Source of the DNA: Bacillota bacterium
GTDB lineage: Bacteria > Bacillota > Ch66 > Ch109
Direction: 5' to 3'
DNA length: 64,000 bases
NCBI GenBank assembly: GCA_013178275.1
Contig: JABLWZ010000019.1
Location: 1-64,000, forward strand
Shown here piece after piece: positions 43,506-53,555 of this stretch. The number at the start of each line of letters is the position of its first letter. The first letter of the stretch is position 1. Both the position numbers and the translations under genes were made by a program. Under the pieces are notes generated by a model, which did not search any database, was not told the origin of the DNA, and worked only from the letters and a program-made list of their open reading frames with translations.

Positions 43506-44945
43506 ATGGGTTTTAAGGACCTCAGGGAGTACATAGCCGCCCTGGAACAGCGGGGGTGGCTCAAAAGGGTGACTGCGGAGGTCGATCCGGTTCTTGAGAT
43601 AACCGAGATCACCGACCGGGTCTCCAAGGAGGAAGGCCCGGCCCTTTTTTTTGAAAACGTAAAGGGATCCAGGCTGCCGGTGCTTATCAACTCCTTCGGC
43701 AGCTTTGAGCGGATGAACCTGGCCCTGGGAGTGAACGAACTGGACGATATTGCCCGGGAGATAATGAGCTACCTGCAGCTGGACGCGCCTTCGTCCTTCT
43801 GGGACAAGCTGAAGATGCTGCCCAAGCTGGCGGAGATGTCATCGTTCCTGCCGAAGATGGTCAAGAGCGGGCCGTGCCAGGAGGTCGTAAACATGAATCC
43901 CTCGCTCGACGACCTGCCGATTCTGAAGTGCTGGCCCGAGGACGGCGGCCGGTTCATCACCCTGCCCCTGGTGTTTACCCGCGACCCGGAGACCGGGAGA
44001 AGGAACACCGGGATGTACCGCATGCAGGTGTACGATCAGAAGACCACCGGGATGCACTGGCACATGCACCACGACGGGGCCGAGAACTACCGCCGCAATC
44101 AAAACCGGGGGAAGCGGATGGATGTGGCGGTCGCCCTGGGAGGGGATCCGGCCACCATTTACTCCGCCATCGCTCCCCTGCCCAAGGACATAGACGAGAT
44201 GATCTTTGCGGGGTTCCTGCGCAAGGAGCCGGTTGAGATGGTCGCCTGCCGAACCGTGGACCTGGAGGTGCCGGCCCACGCGGAGATAATACTGGAAGGC
44301 TACGTGGACCCGGAAGAGACCAGGATCGAGGGGCCTTTCGGGGACCACACGGGCTACTACTCGCTGAGCGATTACTACCCTGTGTTTCACCTGACCTGCA
44401 TGACCCACAGAAACGATCCGATCTACCCCGCCACCATCGTGGGCAAGCCTCCCATGGAGGACTGCTACATGGCCAAGGCCACGGAAAGGATATTCCTGCC
44501 CCTGATGCAGATGCTGATGCCGGAGGTGGTGGACATCAACCTCCCGCTGGAGGGAGTCTTCCACAACTGCATCCTGATTTCGATCCGCAAGCGGTACCCG
44601 GGGCAGGCCAAGAAGGTCATCAGCTCGGTCTGGGGCATGGGACAGATGATGTTCACCAAGTTCGTGGTGGTGGTGGACGAGACCGTGAACGTGCAGAACG
44701 TGTCCGAGGTGATGTGGAAGGTTTTCAACAACGTCGACCCCCGGCGCGACACCATAATCGTCGACGGGCCGCTGGACGCTCTGGATCACTCTTCCCCGCT
44801 GCCGCACTACGGCTCCAAGCTGGGTATCGACGCCACCAAGAAGTGGCCCAGCGAGGGGCACAACCGCGAGTGGCCCAACGACATCGTGATGGACCCGGCG
44901 GTCAAGGAGCAAGTGGACCGCCGCTGGAAGGAACTCGGTTTTTAG
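43506..44945 (+). CDS. UbiD-family decarboxylase (menaquinone branch likely)
   Basis: The 479-residue protein is a prenylated-FMN-dependent aromatic acid decarboxylase. Conserved segments are NTGMYRMQVYDQKTTGMHWH (the prFMN/metal site), VALGGDPATIYSA, EGPFGDHTGYYS with the catalytic Glu, and HNCILISIRKRYPGQAKK. The ubiX homologue three genes on supplies the cofactor. With a UbiA prenyltransferase and prenyl synthase adjacent, a role in menaquinone by the futalosine route (MqnL-like) or ubiquinone-type decarboxylation is inferred; menaquinone is more likely in a Clostridium-like host. Confidence 0.9.
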   Translation: MGFKDLREYIAALEQRGWLKRVTAEVDPVLEITEITDRVSKEEGPALFFENVKGSRLPVLINSFGSFERMNLALGVNELDDIAREIMSYLQLDAPSSFWDKLKMLPKLAEMSSFLPKMVKSGPCQEVVNMNPSLDDLPILKCWPEDGGRFITLPLVFTRDPETGRRNTGMYRMQVYDQKTTGMHWHMHHDGAENYRRNQNRGKRMDVAVALGGDPATIYSAIAPLPKDIDEMIFAGFLRKEPVEMVACRTVDLEVPAHAEIILEGYVDPEETRIEGPFGDHTGYYSLSDYYPVFHLTCMTHRNDPIYPATIVGKPPMEDCYMAKATERIFLPLMQMLMPEVVDINLPLEGVFHNCILISIRKRYPGQAKKVISSVWGMGQMMFTKFVVVVDETVNVQNVSEVMWKVFNNVDPRRDTIIVDGPLDALDHSSPLPHYGSKLGIDATKKWPSEGHNREWPNDIVMDPAVKEQVDRRWKELGF

Positions 44946-44994
44946 GCGGTTATTCCTAGATATAATCTGAGTTGTGGACGGAGGGTAACTTACA

Positions 44995-45912
44995 TTGTCA
45001 GTTCCGGGCCCAGCCGTGGGCGGCTCTCAAGCGGGGACCGAACCCACTCCTCCTGGGCTGCTTTTAAAAACCTATTACTTTTTAAAGATGATCGACATCG
45101 GGCACAGCCTGTTCGCCCTGCCTTTCGCCTACCTGGGCGCACTGCTCGCGGCCCGCGGAATCCCTACGCTGCATCAGTTGGCCTGGATCACCCTGGCCAT
45201 GGTAAGCGCCCGGACCGCGGCGCTGGGCCTGAACCGGCTGATAGACCGCCATATAGATGCCAGGAACCCGCGCACTGCCGACTGGATCCTCCCCCGGGGA
45301 CTGGTCCGGCTGCCGGTCGTGGTGGTCGCGATAGTCGTCTCCTTTTTAGTGATGCTTTACTCGGCCGCCCAGCTTAACGAGCTGTGCCTGAAACTCGCGC
45401 CGCTCGCGGTGATCGCGCTTACGGCCTACTCTTACACCAAGCGTTTCACCTGGACCGCGAACGTTATCCTGGGCCTTACCATCGGACTCGGACCCGTGGG
45501 CGCCTGGCTGGCGGTCAGCCCGCGGCTGGAGGTTACTCCCCTGCTGCTGTGGCTGGCCGTGGGACTCTGGATAGCCGGCTTCGACACCATGTATGCCTGC
45601 CAGGACGAAAACTTCGACCTGGTGGAGGGGCTGCACTCGATCCCGGCCCGTTTTGGCACCGCTAAGGCCCTGGATATAGCGGCCTGGTTCCACACCATGA
45701 CCGTGCTGCTGCTGCTGGCGGTGGGATTTAAGATGGGGCTCGGGTGGCCTTATTACATCGGGGTGGTGATAGCGGCGCTGGTGCTTCGTTTCGAGCACCG
45801 GCTGGTATCGGCCGACGACCTTTCGCGCATGCATACCGCTGCCTTCGGGATCAACCGGTATGTCAGCGCCATACTGCTGCTGTTTGCCTTGTTGAGTTAT
45901 ATAAAATTCTGA
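44995..45912 (+). CDS. UbiA-family prenyltransferase
   Basis: The 305-residue integral membrane protein attaches a prenyl chain to an aromatic acid. The first aspartate motif is NRLIDRHIDARNPRTADW (residues ~81-98). The second is DTMYACQDENFDLVEGLHS (near ~197-215). About eight hydrophobic segments are visible. It is annotated in relatives as 4-hydroxybenzoate prenyltransferase or MqnP; the cluster suggests the quinone route. TTG start after GGAGGG. Confidence 0.9.
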   Translation: MSVPGPAVGGSQAGTEPTPPGLLLKTYYFLKMIDIGHSLFALPFAYLGALLAARGIPTLHQLAWITLAMVSARTAALGLNRLIDRHIDARNPRTADWILPRGLVRLPVVVVAIVVSFLVMLYSAAQLNELCLKLAPLAVIALTAYSYTKRFTWTANVILGLTIGLGPVGAWLAVSPRLEVTPLLLWLAVGLWIAGFDTMYACQDENFDLVEGLHSIPARFGTAKALDIAAWFHTMTVLLLLAVGFKMGLGWPYYIGVVIAALVLRFEHRLVSADDLSRMHTAAFGINRYVSAILLLFALLSYIKF

Positions 45913-45930
45913 CCGTAGGGGGGTGCCGGG

Positions 45931-46536
45931 TTGCGCAGCATAACCGTGGGTATCACCGGAGCCAGCGGCTCGATATACGCCAAGCGCCTGATCGAATACC
46001 TGTCTTCCCGGGGTCACCGGGTCTACTTGACAATCACCGAGGCGGGCCGGCAGGTGATAGAACAGGAACTCGGGTGGGCTCTAGCGGGAGACGCCGGGGT
46101 GGTGGAAAAGAGCCTCAAGGAACATATGGGGCTGGACAGCCATAACTGTTTACGGTATTTTGAGGTAGGGAATATAGGGGCGGCTATCGCCAGCGGCACC
46201 TTCCCTGTCGACAGCATGGTGGTCATCCCCTGCAGCATGGCAACCGTGTCCAGCATCGCCCACGGGGCTTCTTCGAATCTGCTGGAGCGGGCGGCCGACG
46301 TGATGCTGAAGGAGGGGAAGCGGCTGGTGCTGGTTCCCCGCGAGACCCCGTTGAATCCTATACACCTGCGAAACATGCTCGCTTTATCCGAGATGGGGGT
46401 CAGGGTGGTACCCGCCATGCCGGCATTTTACAATCACCCGCAGAAGATCGAGGACCTGGTCGACTTCTTGGTGGGCAAGGTGCTCGACCAGCTGGACATC
46501 GAACACGACCTTTTCACCTGCTGGAACGGCCTTTAG
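45931..46536 (+). CDS. ubiX: Flavin prenyltransferase UbiX
   Basis: UbiX makes prenylated FMN, the cofactor of UbiD. VGITGASGSIYAKRLIEYL is the N-terminal FMN motif. VVIPCSMATVSSIAHGAS, LVLVPRETPLNPIHLRNML and VVPAMPAFYNHPQ are the remaining signatures. 201 residues is typical. TTG start 18 bases after the prenyltransferase. Confidence 0.94.
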   Translation: MRSITVGITGASGSIYAKRLIEYLSSRGHRVYLTITEAGRQVIEQELGWALAGDAGVVEKSLKEHMGLDSHNCLRYFEVGNIGAAIASGTFPVDSMVVIPCSMATVSSIAHGASSNLLERAADVMLKEGKRLVLVPRETPLNPIHLRNMLALSEMGVRVVPAMPAFYNHPQKIEDLVDFLVGKVLDQLDIEHDLFTCWNGL

Positions 46537-46576
46537 AATGAAATCTAAATTTAGTTAAAGTGAGTCAAAAGAACTG

Positions 46577-47542
46577 ATGAACATATCCGTACTATACCAG
46601 AATATCGCTTCTGAGATGAACCGGGTCGACGAGGAATTAAAGCGGCTGGTTGCAGTGGAGCACCCGGTCATGACCGAGGCCGCCTCTCACCTATTGATGG
46701 CGGGAGGTAAGCGGCTGAGGCCGGCCTTTGTGCTGATGGGCGGCCAGTTTTTCCCCAACCCGAAGGCGAACCTGGTACCCCTGGCGGCGGCGATCGAGCT
46801 GGTGCACATGGCCAGCCTGGTTCACGACGACGTTATAGACTGCTCCGCCACCCGGCGGGGGGTGCCGACGGTGAAGGCCCGCTGGGGCAACCGTATATCG
46901 ATGCAGACGGGCGACTACCTCTTCGCGAAGGCGCTGATCCTCATATCGGGTTACCAGGACGTGAGGATAGTCAGGATACTGGCCGATGTCAGCGTGAAGA
47001 TGGTCGAGGGCGAGATCCAGCAGCTGCTTACCGCGTACGATACCCAGCAGTCGGTCAAGGACTACCTGGACCGCATCCGGAGGAAAACCGCGCTGCTGAT
47101 ATCGACCAGTTTTCAGCTCGGCGCTATCGCCAACGGCGCCCCGGAGGAATCGGTGAAGGCCCTGGTCAGGTACGGATACTACCTGGGGATGGCCTTTCAG
47201 ATCACCGACGACATCCTCGACCTGACCTCTACCGAGGAGGTGCTGGGAAAAGCGGTGGGGAGCGACCTCACCCAGGGAATCTTGACCCTCCCGGTCATCT
47301 ACGCCCTGCGCGAGGAACGCGGATCGGCCCTCAAGGAACTGATAGAGAGGCTGCAGGGTGGCGAGGCGGTTATCCAGGAGGCGCTGCAGGAGGTATATCA
47401 GAGCAGCGGGATCGAGCGCGCCCGTGGATTCGTCGAAAGATACATCGCCAAGGCCCAGCGGGAGCTGGAGAAACTGCCCGACCGGCCCGCGAAGAGAACC
47501 CTGGGCAGTCTGGCGGAGTTCATAAACGTGAGGGAGTATTAG
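46577..47542 (+). CDS. Polyprenyl diphosphate synthase
   Basis: The 321-residue enzyme extends prenyl chains for the quinone tail. The first aspartate motif is SLVHDDVIDCSATRRG near residue 80, the second is AFQITDDILDLTST near 215, and GGKRLRPAFVL precedes the first. Chain length cannot be read securely; heptaprenyl- or octaprenyl-type is likely. ATG start. It ends the quinone cluster, which begins with a degenerate relative. Confidence 0.92.
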   Translation: MNISVLYQNIASEMNRVDEELKRLVAVEHPVMTEAASHLLMAGGKRLRPAFVLMGGQFFPNPKANLVPLAAAIELVHMASLVHDDVIDCSATRRGVPTVKARWGNRISMQTGDYLFAKALILISGYQDVRIVRILADVSVKMVEGEIQQLLTAYDTQQSVKDYLDRIRRKTALLISTSFQLGAIANGAPEESVKALVRYGYYLGMAFQITDDILDLTSTEEVLGKAVGSDLTQGILTLPVIYALREERGSALKELIERLQGGEAVIQEALQEVYQSSGIERARGFVERYIAKAQRELEKLPDRPAKRTLGSLAEFINVREY

Positions 47543-47587
47543 TTATAACCCTTAAACCGAAATTTGATCGTAAAGGGGTTTGTCGAC

Positions 47588-48427
47588 TTGTCGAACGATA
47601 AGCCAATGAGCTGGCTGCAGCACTTCGAGGACCTGAGAAAGGTACTGGTCGTGTCGACGATAGTACTCGTCGTCGCCTCCGGCGCCTGCTTCTTTGTCAG
47701 CGACCAGATCCTGAAGGTGCTGAGCTACCCGATAACCTCCAAAAGCGCCACCGGCGAGACCGTTCAGAAGCTGATCTTCATCGGCGTCACTGAGGGGTTC
47801 TTTATCAAGTTCAAGGTGGCGCTGTACGCGGGTTTTGTGGTCTCCTTCCCGGTCATTGCCTGGCAGATCTGGCGCTTTATCGGCCCCGCTCTCTATCCCA
47901 AGGAGAAGAACCTGGTATTAAAACTGGTGCCCGTCACCGTGCTGCTTTTCGTGATCGGGGTGGTGTTCGCCTATTTTATGATCTTCCCCGTCATGCTGGA
48001 ATTCCTGCTGAACGTATCGGGCGACCTGCAGCCGATGATCACCGTGAGCGAATACGTTTCCTTCTGCGTCAGCTTCCTGGTCCCATTCGGACTGGTCTTC
48101 GAGATGCCCATCATCGCCATTTTCCTGACCCGCATAGGAATATTGACCCCCGGTTGGCTGAGCAGCAAGCGCAAATACTCCCTCCTCATCTGCTTTATAG
48201 TGGCGGCTATCCTCACCCCGTCGCCCGATCCCTTCTCGCAAACCATGATGGCCCTCCCCATGTACCTCCTCTATGAAGTAAGCATCATCGTTTCGCGTAT
48301 GACCAGGGCCAAGAAAGACGCCCGGCAGAAGGCCGAGGAAGAGGCCTGGGAGCGTGAAATGCTGTCCGACGGCAAAGACGACAAAACCGAAAATGATTCA
48401 GAAGCCGGCAGCGATTCAAGCCAGTAA
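47588..48427 (+). CDS. tatC: Sec-independent protein translocase TatC
   Basis: TatC is the twin-arginine signal receptor. HFEDLRKVLVVSTIVL begins the first helix. GFFIKFKVALYAGFVVSFPV and FVAYFM-like VFAYFMIFPVMLEFLL are core segments, and about six transmembrane helices are visible. A charged tail follows residue ~240. TTG 47588 after AAAGGGG gives 279 residues; the frame opens at 47564. It lies just upstream of the formate dehydrogenase with a twin-arginine signal. No tatA is adjacent. Confidence 0.92.
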   Translation: MSNDKPMSWLQHFEDLRKVLVVSTIVLVVASGACFFVSDQILKVLSYPITSKSATGETVQKLIFIGVTEGFFIKFKVALYAGFVVSFPVIAWQIWRFIGPALYPKEKNLVLKLVPVTVLLFVIGVVFAYFMIFPVMLEFLLNVSGDLQPMITVSEYVSFCVSFLVPFGLVFEMPIIAIFLTRIGILTPGWLSSKRKYSLLICFIVAAILTPSPDPFSQTMMALPMYLLYEVSIIVSRMTRAKKDARQKAEEEAWEREMLSDGKDDKTENDSEAGSDSSQ

Positions 48428-48622
48428 AAATGAATCTAATTAATATAGAAAGTATCGAGCTGCAAGCAGGAATTTCTATACCGGCATGGAATTATTTTAT
48501 ACGGGGTTTATTATGTTTTTTTATATCCGTTTTTAGCAATTGAGTTACCGAAAGGTGGTGGATTTATAGGCACGACCTCATTTAATTGTGTATAGGAGAA
48601 TAAGGAAAGGAGAGAAACTGTA

Positions 48623-51600
48623 GTGAAGGTAACCCGCAGAGATTTTCTCAAAATCTCCGGAGCTTCAGCAGCCACCTTCGCTATCACCGAACTGGGCTTT
48701 GACGTCGCTCCCGCCTATGCCAAGATCAGGGAGTGCCGGATCAAGAACGTCAAAGGCATACCTACCATATGTCCGTACTGTGGTGGGGGGTGCGGACTGG
48801 TAGCCTTTTCGGTGCAGGATCCAAGCAGTAAGAAGTTCGTGGAACTGCTGAGTGTCGAAGGTGACCCCGATCATCCCGTAAACATGGGGGGAAACTGCTC
48901 CAAGGGAGCAGCGATATTCCAGCTGCGGCAGACCGGACCGGCGTATACAGACATAAACCCCGCGAGGGTTTTAAAGCCGAGATACCGGGCTCCAGGAAGC
49001 AGCAAGTGGGAAGAAAAAGATTGGGATTGGGTTTTGGACGAGATTGCCAAAAAGATAAAGGCAACGCGTGAAGCCAACTTTACAAAGACTCAAGAGGTAG
49101 ATTTTCCGGTCCTCGATGCAGATGGGAAACCGGTTCTAGGAGCCGATGGCAAGCCCCAAATTGAAAAGAAGGCTATCCAGGTAAACCGCTGCGAGGCGAT
49201 AGCCAGCCTCGGCGGTGCGGCGCTGGACAACGAAGAGGCGTATCTGCAGTCCAAGATGATGCGCTCGCTTGGCTTGGTGTTTATCGAGCACCAGGCCCGT
49301 ATATGACACTCCTCCACGGTGGCAGGACTGTCACCTTCGTTTGGGCGGGGAGTCATGACCAATCACTGGAACGACCTGCAGAACACCGACGTGGCCCTGA
49401 TAATGGGCGGCAACCCGGCTGAGAACCACCCTATAGCCTTTAAATGGATCGTAAAAGCGAAAGAAAAGCGCAACGCGAAGATAGTGGTGGTAGATCCGCG
49501 GTTTTCAAGGTCAGCTTCGATGGCGAATCAGCACGTTACGCTCAGGCCGGGCACCGACCTGGCTTTGATGGGCTGGTTGTTCAAAGAGATTCTGGAGAAA
49601 AACCTGTATAATAAAGATTACGTACTTACACACACCAACGGGTCATTCCTGATCGATGACGCGTATTCCTTCAGTGATGGCCTTTTCAGCGGCTACAGCG
49701 CCGAGAAAAGGACCTACGACAACTCTTCCTGGGCCTACAAGAAGACTCCCGACGGCAAGCCTATGAAGGACCCGACCCTACAGGATCCACGCTGTGTCAT
49801 CAACATCATGAAGGAACACTACAAGCGGTATGACATCGACACGGTGATGAAGGTCATCGGGAACACCGACAAGGCGAGCCTCGAGGCGCTTCGCGACACC
49901 ATCGTCGCCACCGCTGCCAAAGACAAGAGCATGGTTATCCTGTACGCCATGGGCACCACCCAGCACACGGTCGGTTCACAGAACGTCCGTGCCTTCGCCG
50001 TGCTTCAGCTGCTGATGGGCAACATGGGGGTCCCAGGCGGCGGCATCGCGGCTATGCGCGGTGAGTCAAACGTGCAGGGCTCGACCGACATGGGCCTCCT
50101 GTTCCACCTGCTCCCGGCCTACCTCGGGGCACCGCAGGCCAAGTCCGACCATGCCACCCTGGACGCCTATCTCAAGAAGGAGACCCCGCCGACCAGCTTC
50201 TGGAGCAACAAGCCCAAGTTCATGATCAGCCTGTTGAAGGCCTGGTACGGCGATAAGGCGACCAAGGAGAACGGCTACTGCTACGACTATATACCCAAGA
50301 ACAATCCCGGCCGTCCTGGCGGGTATTCGCACATCGCCCTCTTCGAGGCGATGCACAAGGGCGACATCAAGGGCACGATGATCTTCGGCGGCAATCCCAT
50401 AGTCGCCGGACCGAACGCCAATAAGGAGCACGAGGCTATCAGCAAGCTCGACTGGCTGGTTGCCATCGACCTCTGGGAGACTGAAACCTCCGCCTTCTGG
50501 AAGCCTGAGGCGTGGGCCAAGACCGGCGTCGCCATGAAGTCCCCGGCCGATATCAAGACCGAGGTCTTCCTGCTTCCCGCCTGCGGCTCCTACGAGAAGG
50601 AAGGCACGGTTTCCAACAGCAGCCGCTGGATCCAGTACCGCTGGAAGGGCGCGGAGCCGGTCGGCGAATCGATGTCTGACCTGTGGATAATCAGCCAGCT
50701 GATGGAGCGGCTGAAAAAGCTCTATGCCGGCAGCACCGATCCGAAAGACAAGCCTATCCTTGATGCCACTTGGGACTATGGCCACGGCCACGAGCCCGAT
50801 ATAATGCTGGTCGCCAAGGAGATGGGCGGATATACCATCGCCGACGGCAAGCCTTTAACGGGTATCGGCGCGGTCAAGGATGACGGCACCACAGCGGCCG
50901 GGCTATGGGTCTGGGCTGGGATCATGACCACTAAGGCCGATGGTTCTCTCGACTACAAGGCCAAGTGGCGCGACCCGGTCGACAAATCGGGCATCGGCCA
51001 GTACAGCAACTGGGCCTACGCCTGGCCAGCCAACCGCCGCATCGTGTACAACCGCGCCTCGGCTGACCCGGACGGCAAGCCCTGGTCCGAGGCCAAGAAA
51101 CTGCTCTGGTGGGATCCCTCCCAACCGGCTGACCCCAAGGTGCCGGAGAAGCTCGGAAAATGGACCGGCCTGGACGTCCCCGACATCGGGGTCGGTACCG
51201 CGCCCAACGACCCGACTGGGAACGGAGTCGGCGGTTTCTTTATGCGGCCGGAGAACGTCGGCTGCATGTTCAGCGTTCCTTCCGCGGTGGGTGTGATGAA
51301 CGAAGGCCCGCTGCCCGAGCACTACGAGCCGTGGGAGACACCGTTCGCTAACCTGCTGAGCAAGCAGGTCCTGAACCCGGTGGTTAAGGTCTGGGAGCCC
51401 GACAAGCAGAGCAAGAAGGATAAGTACCCGATCATCGGCACCACCTACCGGTTGTCCGAGCACTGGCAGTCCGGGACCATGACCCGTAACTCCCCGTGGC
51501 TGGCCGAGCTGGTGCCCAACTGCTACGTGGAGATGAGCGAGTCGCTGGCGCAGAAGAAGGGCATCAGGAGCGGGGACAAGGTAATCGTGAGCAACACCCG

Positions 51601-51814
51601 CGGCGAGGTAACCGCCTACGCTATGGTCACCAAGCGGATCAAGCCATTCGTGGTCAACGGCGAATCGACCGATGTGATCGGGATCATCTGGCACTTCGGT
51701 TTCAACGGGCTGGCCAAGGGTGAGCCCGCCAACCGACTGACACCGCACGTCGGCGACGGGAACACGATGATTCCGGAATACAAGGCCTGGCTTTGTGATA
51801 TAAGGAGGGCTTAA
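48623..51814 (+). CDS. fdnG: Formate dehydrogenase catalytic subunit with selenocysteine
   Basis: One gene of 1063 residues is read through UGA at 49304-49306 (residue 228, Sec) in the context EHQARI-U-HSSTVAGLSPSFGRG, the formate dehydrogenase active site. The downstream part is in the same frame. The N-terminus has a twin-arginine signal (TRRDFLKISGASAATFAI). CPYCGGGCGL plus GGNCSKGA binds a [4Fe-4S] cluster, and later domains bind bis-MGD. A stem GGTG/CACC (49318-49335) with loop GCAGGACTGT lies where a SECIS element is expected. GTG start. It oxidises formate outside the membrane with the next two genes. Confidence 0.94.
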
Positions 51815-51816
51815 GC

Positions 51817-52698
51817 ATGGCACAACAATACATTAACCTATATGATGTGACCAAATGCATGGCCTGCCGGGGATGTCAGGTGGCTTGTAAGCAGTGGAAT
51901 CAGCTTGGAACCAACATCGTTCCCTTTACTGGCGGCTATGGCACTAAGAACGATACCGACGCCAAGACCTTCACCATCATCAGGTACTGGGAGGATGAGA
52001 AGGACGGCAAGATGTGGTGGCGCTTCCGGAAGCACCAGTGCATGCACTGCGGAGACCCCGCCTGCATGAAGGTGTGCCCGCAGGGAGCCATCTACAAGAC
52101 TGAATACGGCGCGGTAGCCAAGGACTACGACAAGTGCGTGGGATGCAAATACTGCGTGTCGGCCTGTCCGTTTGGGATTCCCAAGTACGACGGCGACATC
52201 GACAAGGTGACCAAGTGCGAGATGTGCGCCGATCGGGTGGATGTCCTGGTCAGCGACCCGGCACTGCAGGCGCTCCCTGACACTGACCCCAATAAATTCA
52301 AGATGTTCGTACCCGCCTGCGCCAAGACCTGCCCCACCGGGTCCATCAAGTACGGACCCCGGGAGGCCTTGTTGAAGGAAGCGGAAGCCAGAGTGGCCTT
52401 CCTGAAGGCTAACGGCTATCCCAAGGCGAACGTCTACAACCCCGAGGGAGTGGGCGGAACCAACAAGGTGTACGTCCTGGCGGATGACCCAGAGAAGTAC
52501 GACCTGCCGGTCAATCCGACCATACCGGCCTACATTAATATCTGGCAGCCGTGGATCAAGCCGTACGGCGGTATACTGATCGGCCTAGCGGCCCTGGGCG
52601 CGGTCGGCAGCTTCTTCAGCACCCGGTTCATCAACGCCTTTGGCGACAAGATTGGACTGGGAGGACATGGTGAAGGAGGCGATAAGCATGACTCTTAG
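51817..52698 (+). CDS. fdnH: Formate dehydrogenase iron-sulfur subunit
   Basis: The 293-residue electron-transfer subunit has four [4Fe-4S] motifs: CMACRGCQVACKQW, CMHCGDPACMKVCPQGAIY, CVGCKYCVSACPFGIP and CEMCADR with PACAKTCPTGSI. A C-terminal membrane helix (ILIGLAALGAVGSFF) anchors it, as in FdnH. It starts 2 bases after fdnG and has AAGGAGGG upstream. It passes electrons from FdnG to the cytochrome subunit. Confidence 0.94.
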   Translation: MAQQYINLYDVTKCMACRGCQVACKQWNQLGTNIVPFTGGYGTKNDTDAKTFTIIRYWEDEKDGKMWWRFRKHQCMHCGDPACMKVCPQGAIYKTEYGAVAKDYDKCVGCKYCVSACPFGIPKYDGDIDKVTKCEMCADRVDVLVSDPALQALPDTDPNKFKMFVPACAKTCPTGSIKYGPREALLKEAEARVAFLKANGYPKANVYNPEGVGGTNKVYVLADDPEKYDLPVNPTIPAYINIWQPWIKPYGGILIGLAALGAVGSFFSTRFINAFGDKIGLGGHGEGGDKHDS

Positions 52699-53371
52699 AG
52701 TACTGACCAGAACCGAGCCCCCGCGGGTTGAGCGTTTCAGCCAGTGGGCCCGGATTGCTCACTGGGGACACACCTTTACCTTCGTCATCCTGCTGATCAC
52801 CGGTCTGATGCTGTTCTCCAACACCATCTTCGGCTGGATCGGACCTGCGTTCCTGGGAGCCAACAACGCCGGCACGGTGCACCGGATCATGGCGGTGTTC
52901 TACACCATTATCCCGCTGGTCGCACTGTTTATGAACCCCAAGGGGTTTATCGGCTGGTGGAAGGACGTCCTTTCGTTCGGGAAAAACGATATAATATTCC
53001 TGACCAAGTTCCCGTTCGAGTTTATGGGATTCCCGGTGAAGATGCCTCCCCAGACCCAGTTCAACGGGGGAGAGAAGATGAACTCGGTGGTTACCACCAC
53101 CTCCTGCGTGTTTCTGGCAATCAGCGGATACATCATGTGGTTCCCCGAATACTTTCCGCTGGGACTGGTGCAGTGGATGCCGCCGCTGCATGACGTGACC
53201 ATGATCCTGGCGACCACCATGGTGTGCATGCACTCCTACCTGGGATCGTTCCACCCCGGCTCGGGCGAATCGTTCTGGGGAATGTGGAAGGGCACAGTGC
53301 GTAAGGACTGGGCCGCCCATCACCATCCGAAGTGGTTGGAGAAGGTGGAGGGAGAAGGCTCCGGTCACTAG
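52688..53371 (+). CDS. fdnI: Formate dehydrogenase cytochrome b subunit
   Basis: The 227-residue membrane protein has about four transmembrane segments and His residues suited to bind two b hemes (AHWGHTFTF, VHRIMAVFYT, MHSYLGSFHPG). It should carry electrons to the quinone pool. The frame opens at 52640; ATG 52688, overlapping fdnH by 11 bases, gives the FdnI-like N-terminus. Its heme need fits the heme operon downstream, and its quinone acceptor fits the prenyl-quinone cluster upstream. Confidence 0.9.
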   Translation: MTLRVLTRTEPPRVERFSQWARIAHWGHTFTFVILLITGLMLFSNTIFGWIGPAFLGANNAGTVHRIMAVFYTIIPLVALFMNPKGFIGWWKDVLSFGKNDIIFLTKFPFEFMGFPVKMPPQTQFNGGEKMNSVVTTTSCVFLAISGYIMWFPEYFPLGLVQWMPPLHDVTMILATTMVCMHSYLGSFHPGSGESFWGMWKGTVRKDWAAHHHPKWLEKVEGEGSGH

Positions 53372-53413
53372 CAATTACAATCTAAAGAATCAGGTACCAT
53401 AGACCTAAAGGCA

Positions 53414-53446
53414 AGAGGGAGACCGATAATCTCCCTCTTGTTTTTA
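53414..53446 (+). terminator. Terminator of the formate dehydrogenase operon
   Basis: AGAGGGAGA (53414-53422) pairs perfectly with TCTCCCTCT (53430-53438), followed by TGTTTTT. Confidence 0.85.
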
Positions 53447-53472
53447 GAGTTTTTAATGAGAGTGAAAACGAC

Positions 53473-53501
53473 TTTACAGTGCCTGCGGGTTCTGGGATAA
53501 T
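53473..53501 (+). promoter_or_regulatory. Promoter of fdhE and possibly the heme operon
   Basis: TTTACA (53473-53478) and GATAAT (53496-53501) are separated by 17 bases, about 55 bases before fdhE. Confidence 0.65.
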
Positions 53502-53555
53502 GATAATAGTCTTGACCCGAAAGGCTTGTACCAGGCTTTTTAGGGAGGTAATATT

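Noticed and set aside
48500-48600. Possible sigma-54 promoter upstream of fdnG (GGCACG)
   Set aside because: There is no matching GC element at -12 spacing. A weak sigma-A-like pair (TTGAGT and TTTATA) exists but is not convincing.
49319-51814. Separate 831-residue formate dehydrogenase gene
   Set aside because: It is the in-frame continuation of the upstream frame through a selenocysteine UGA, so it is the same gene.
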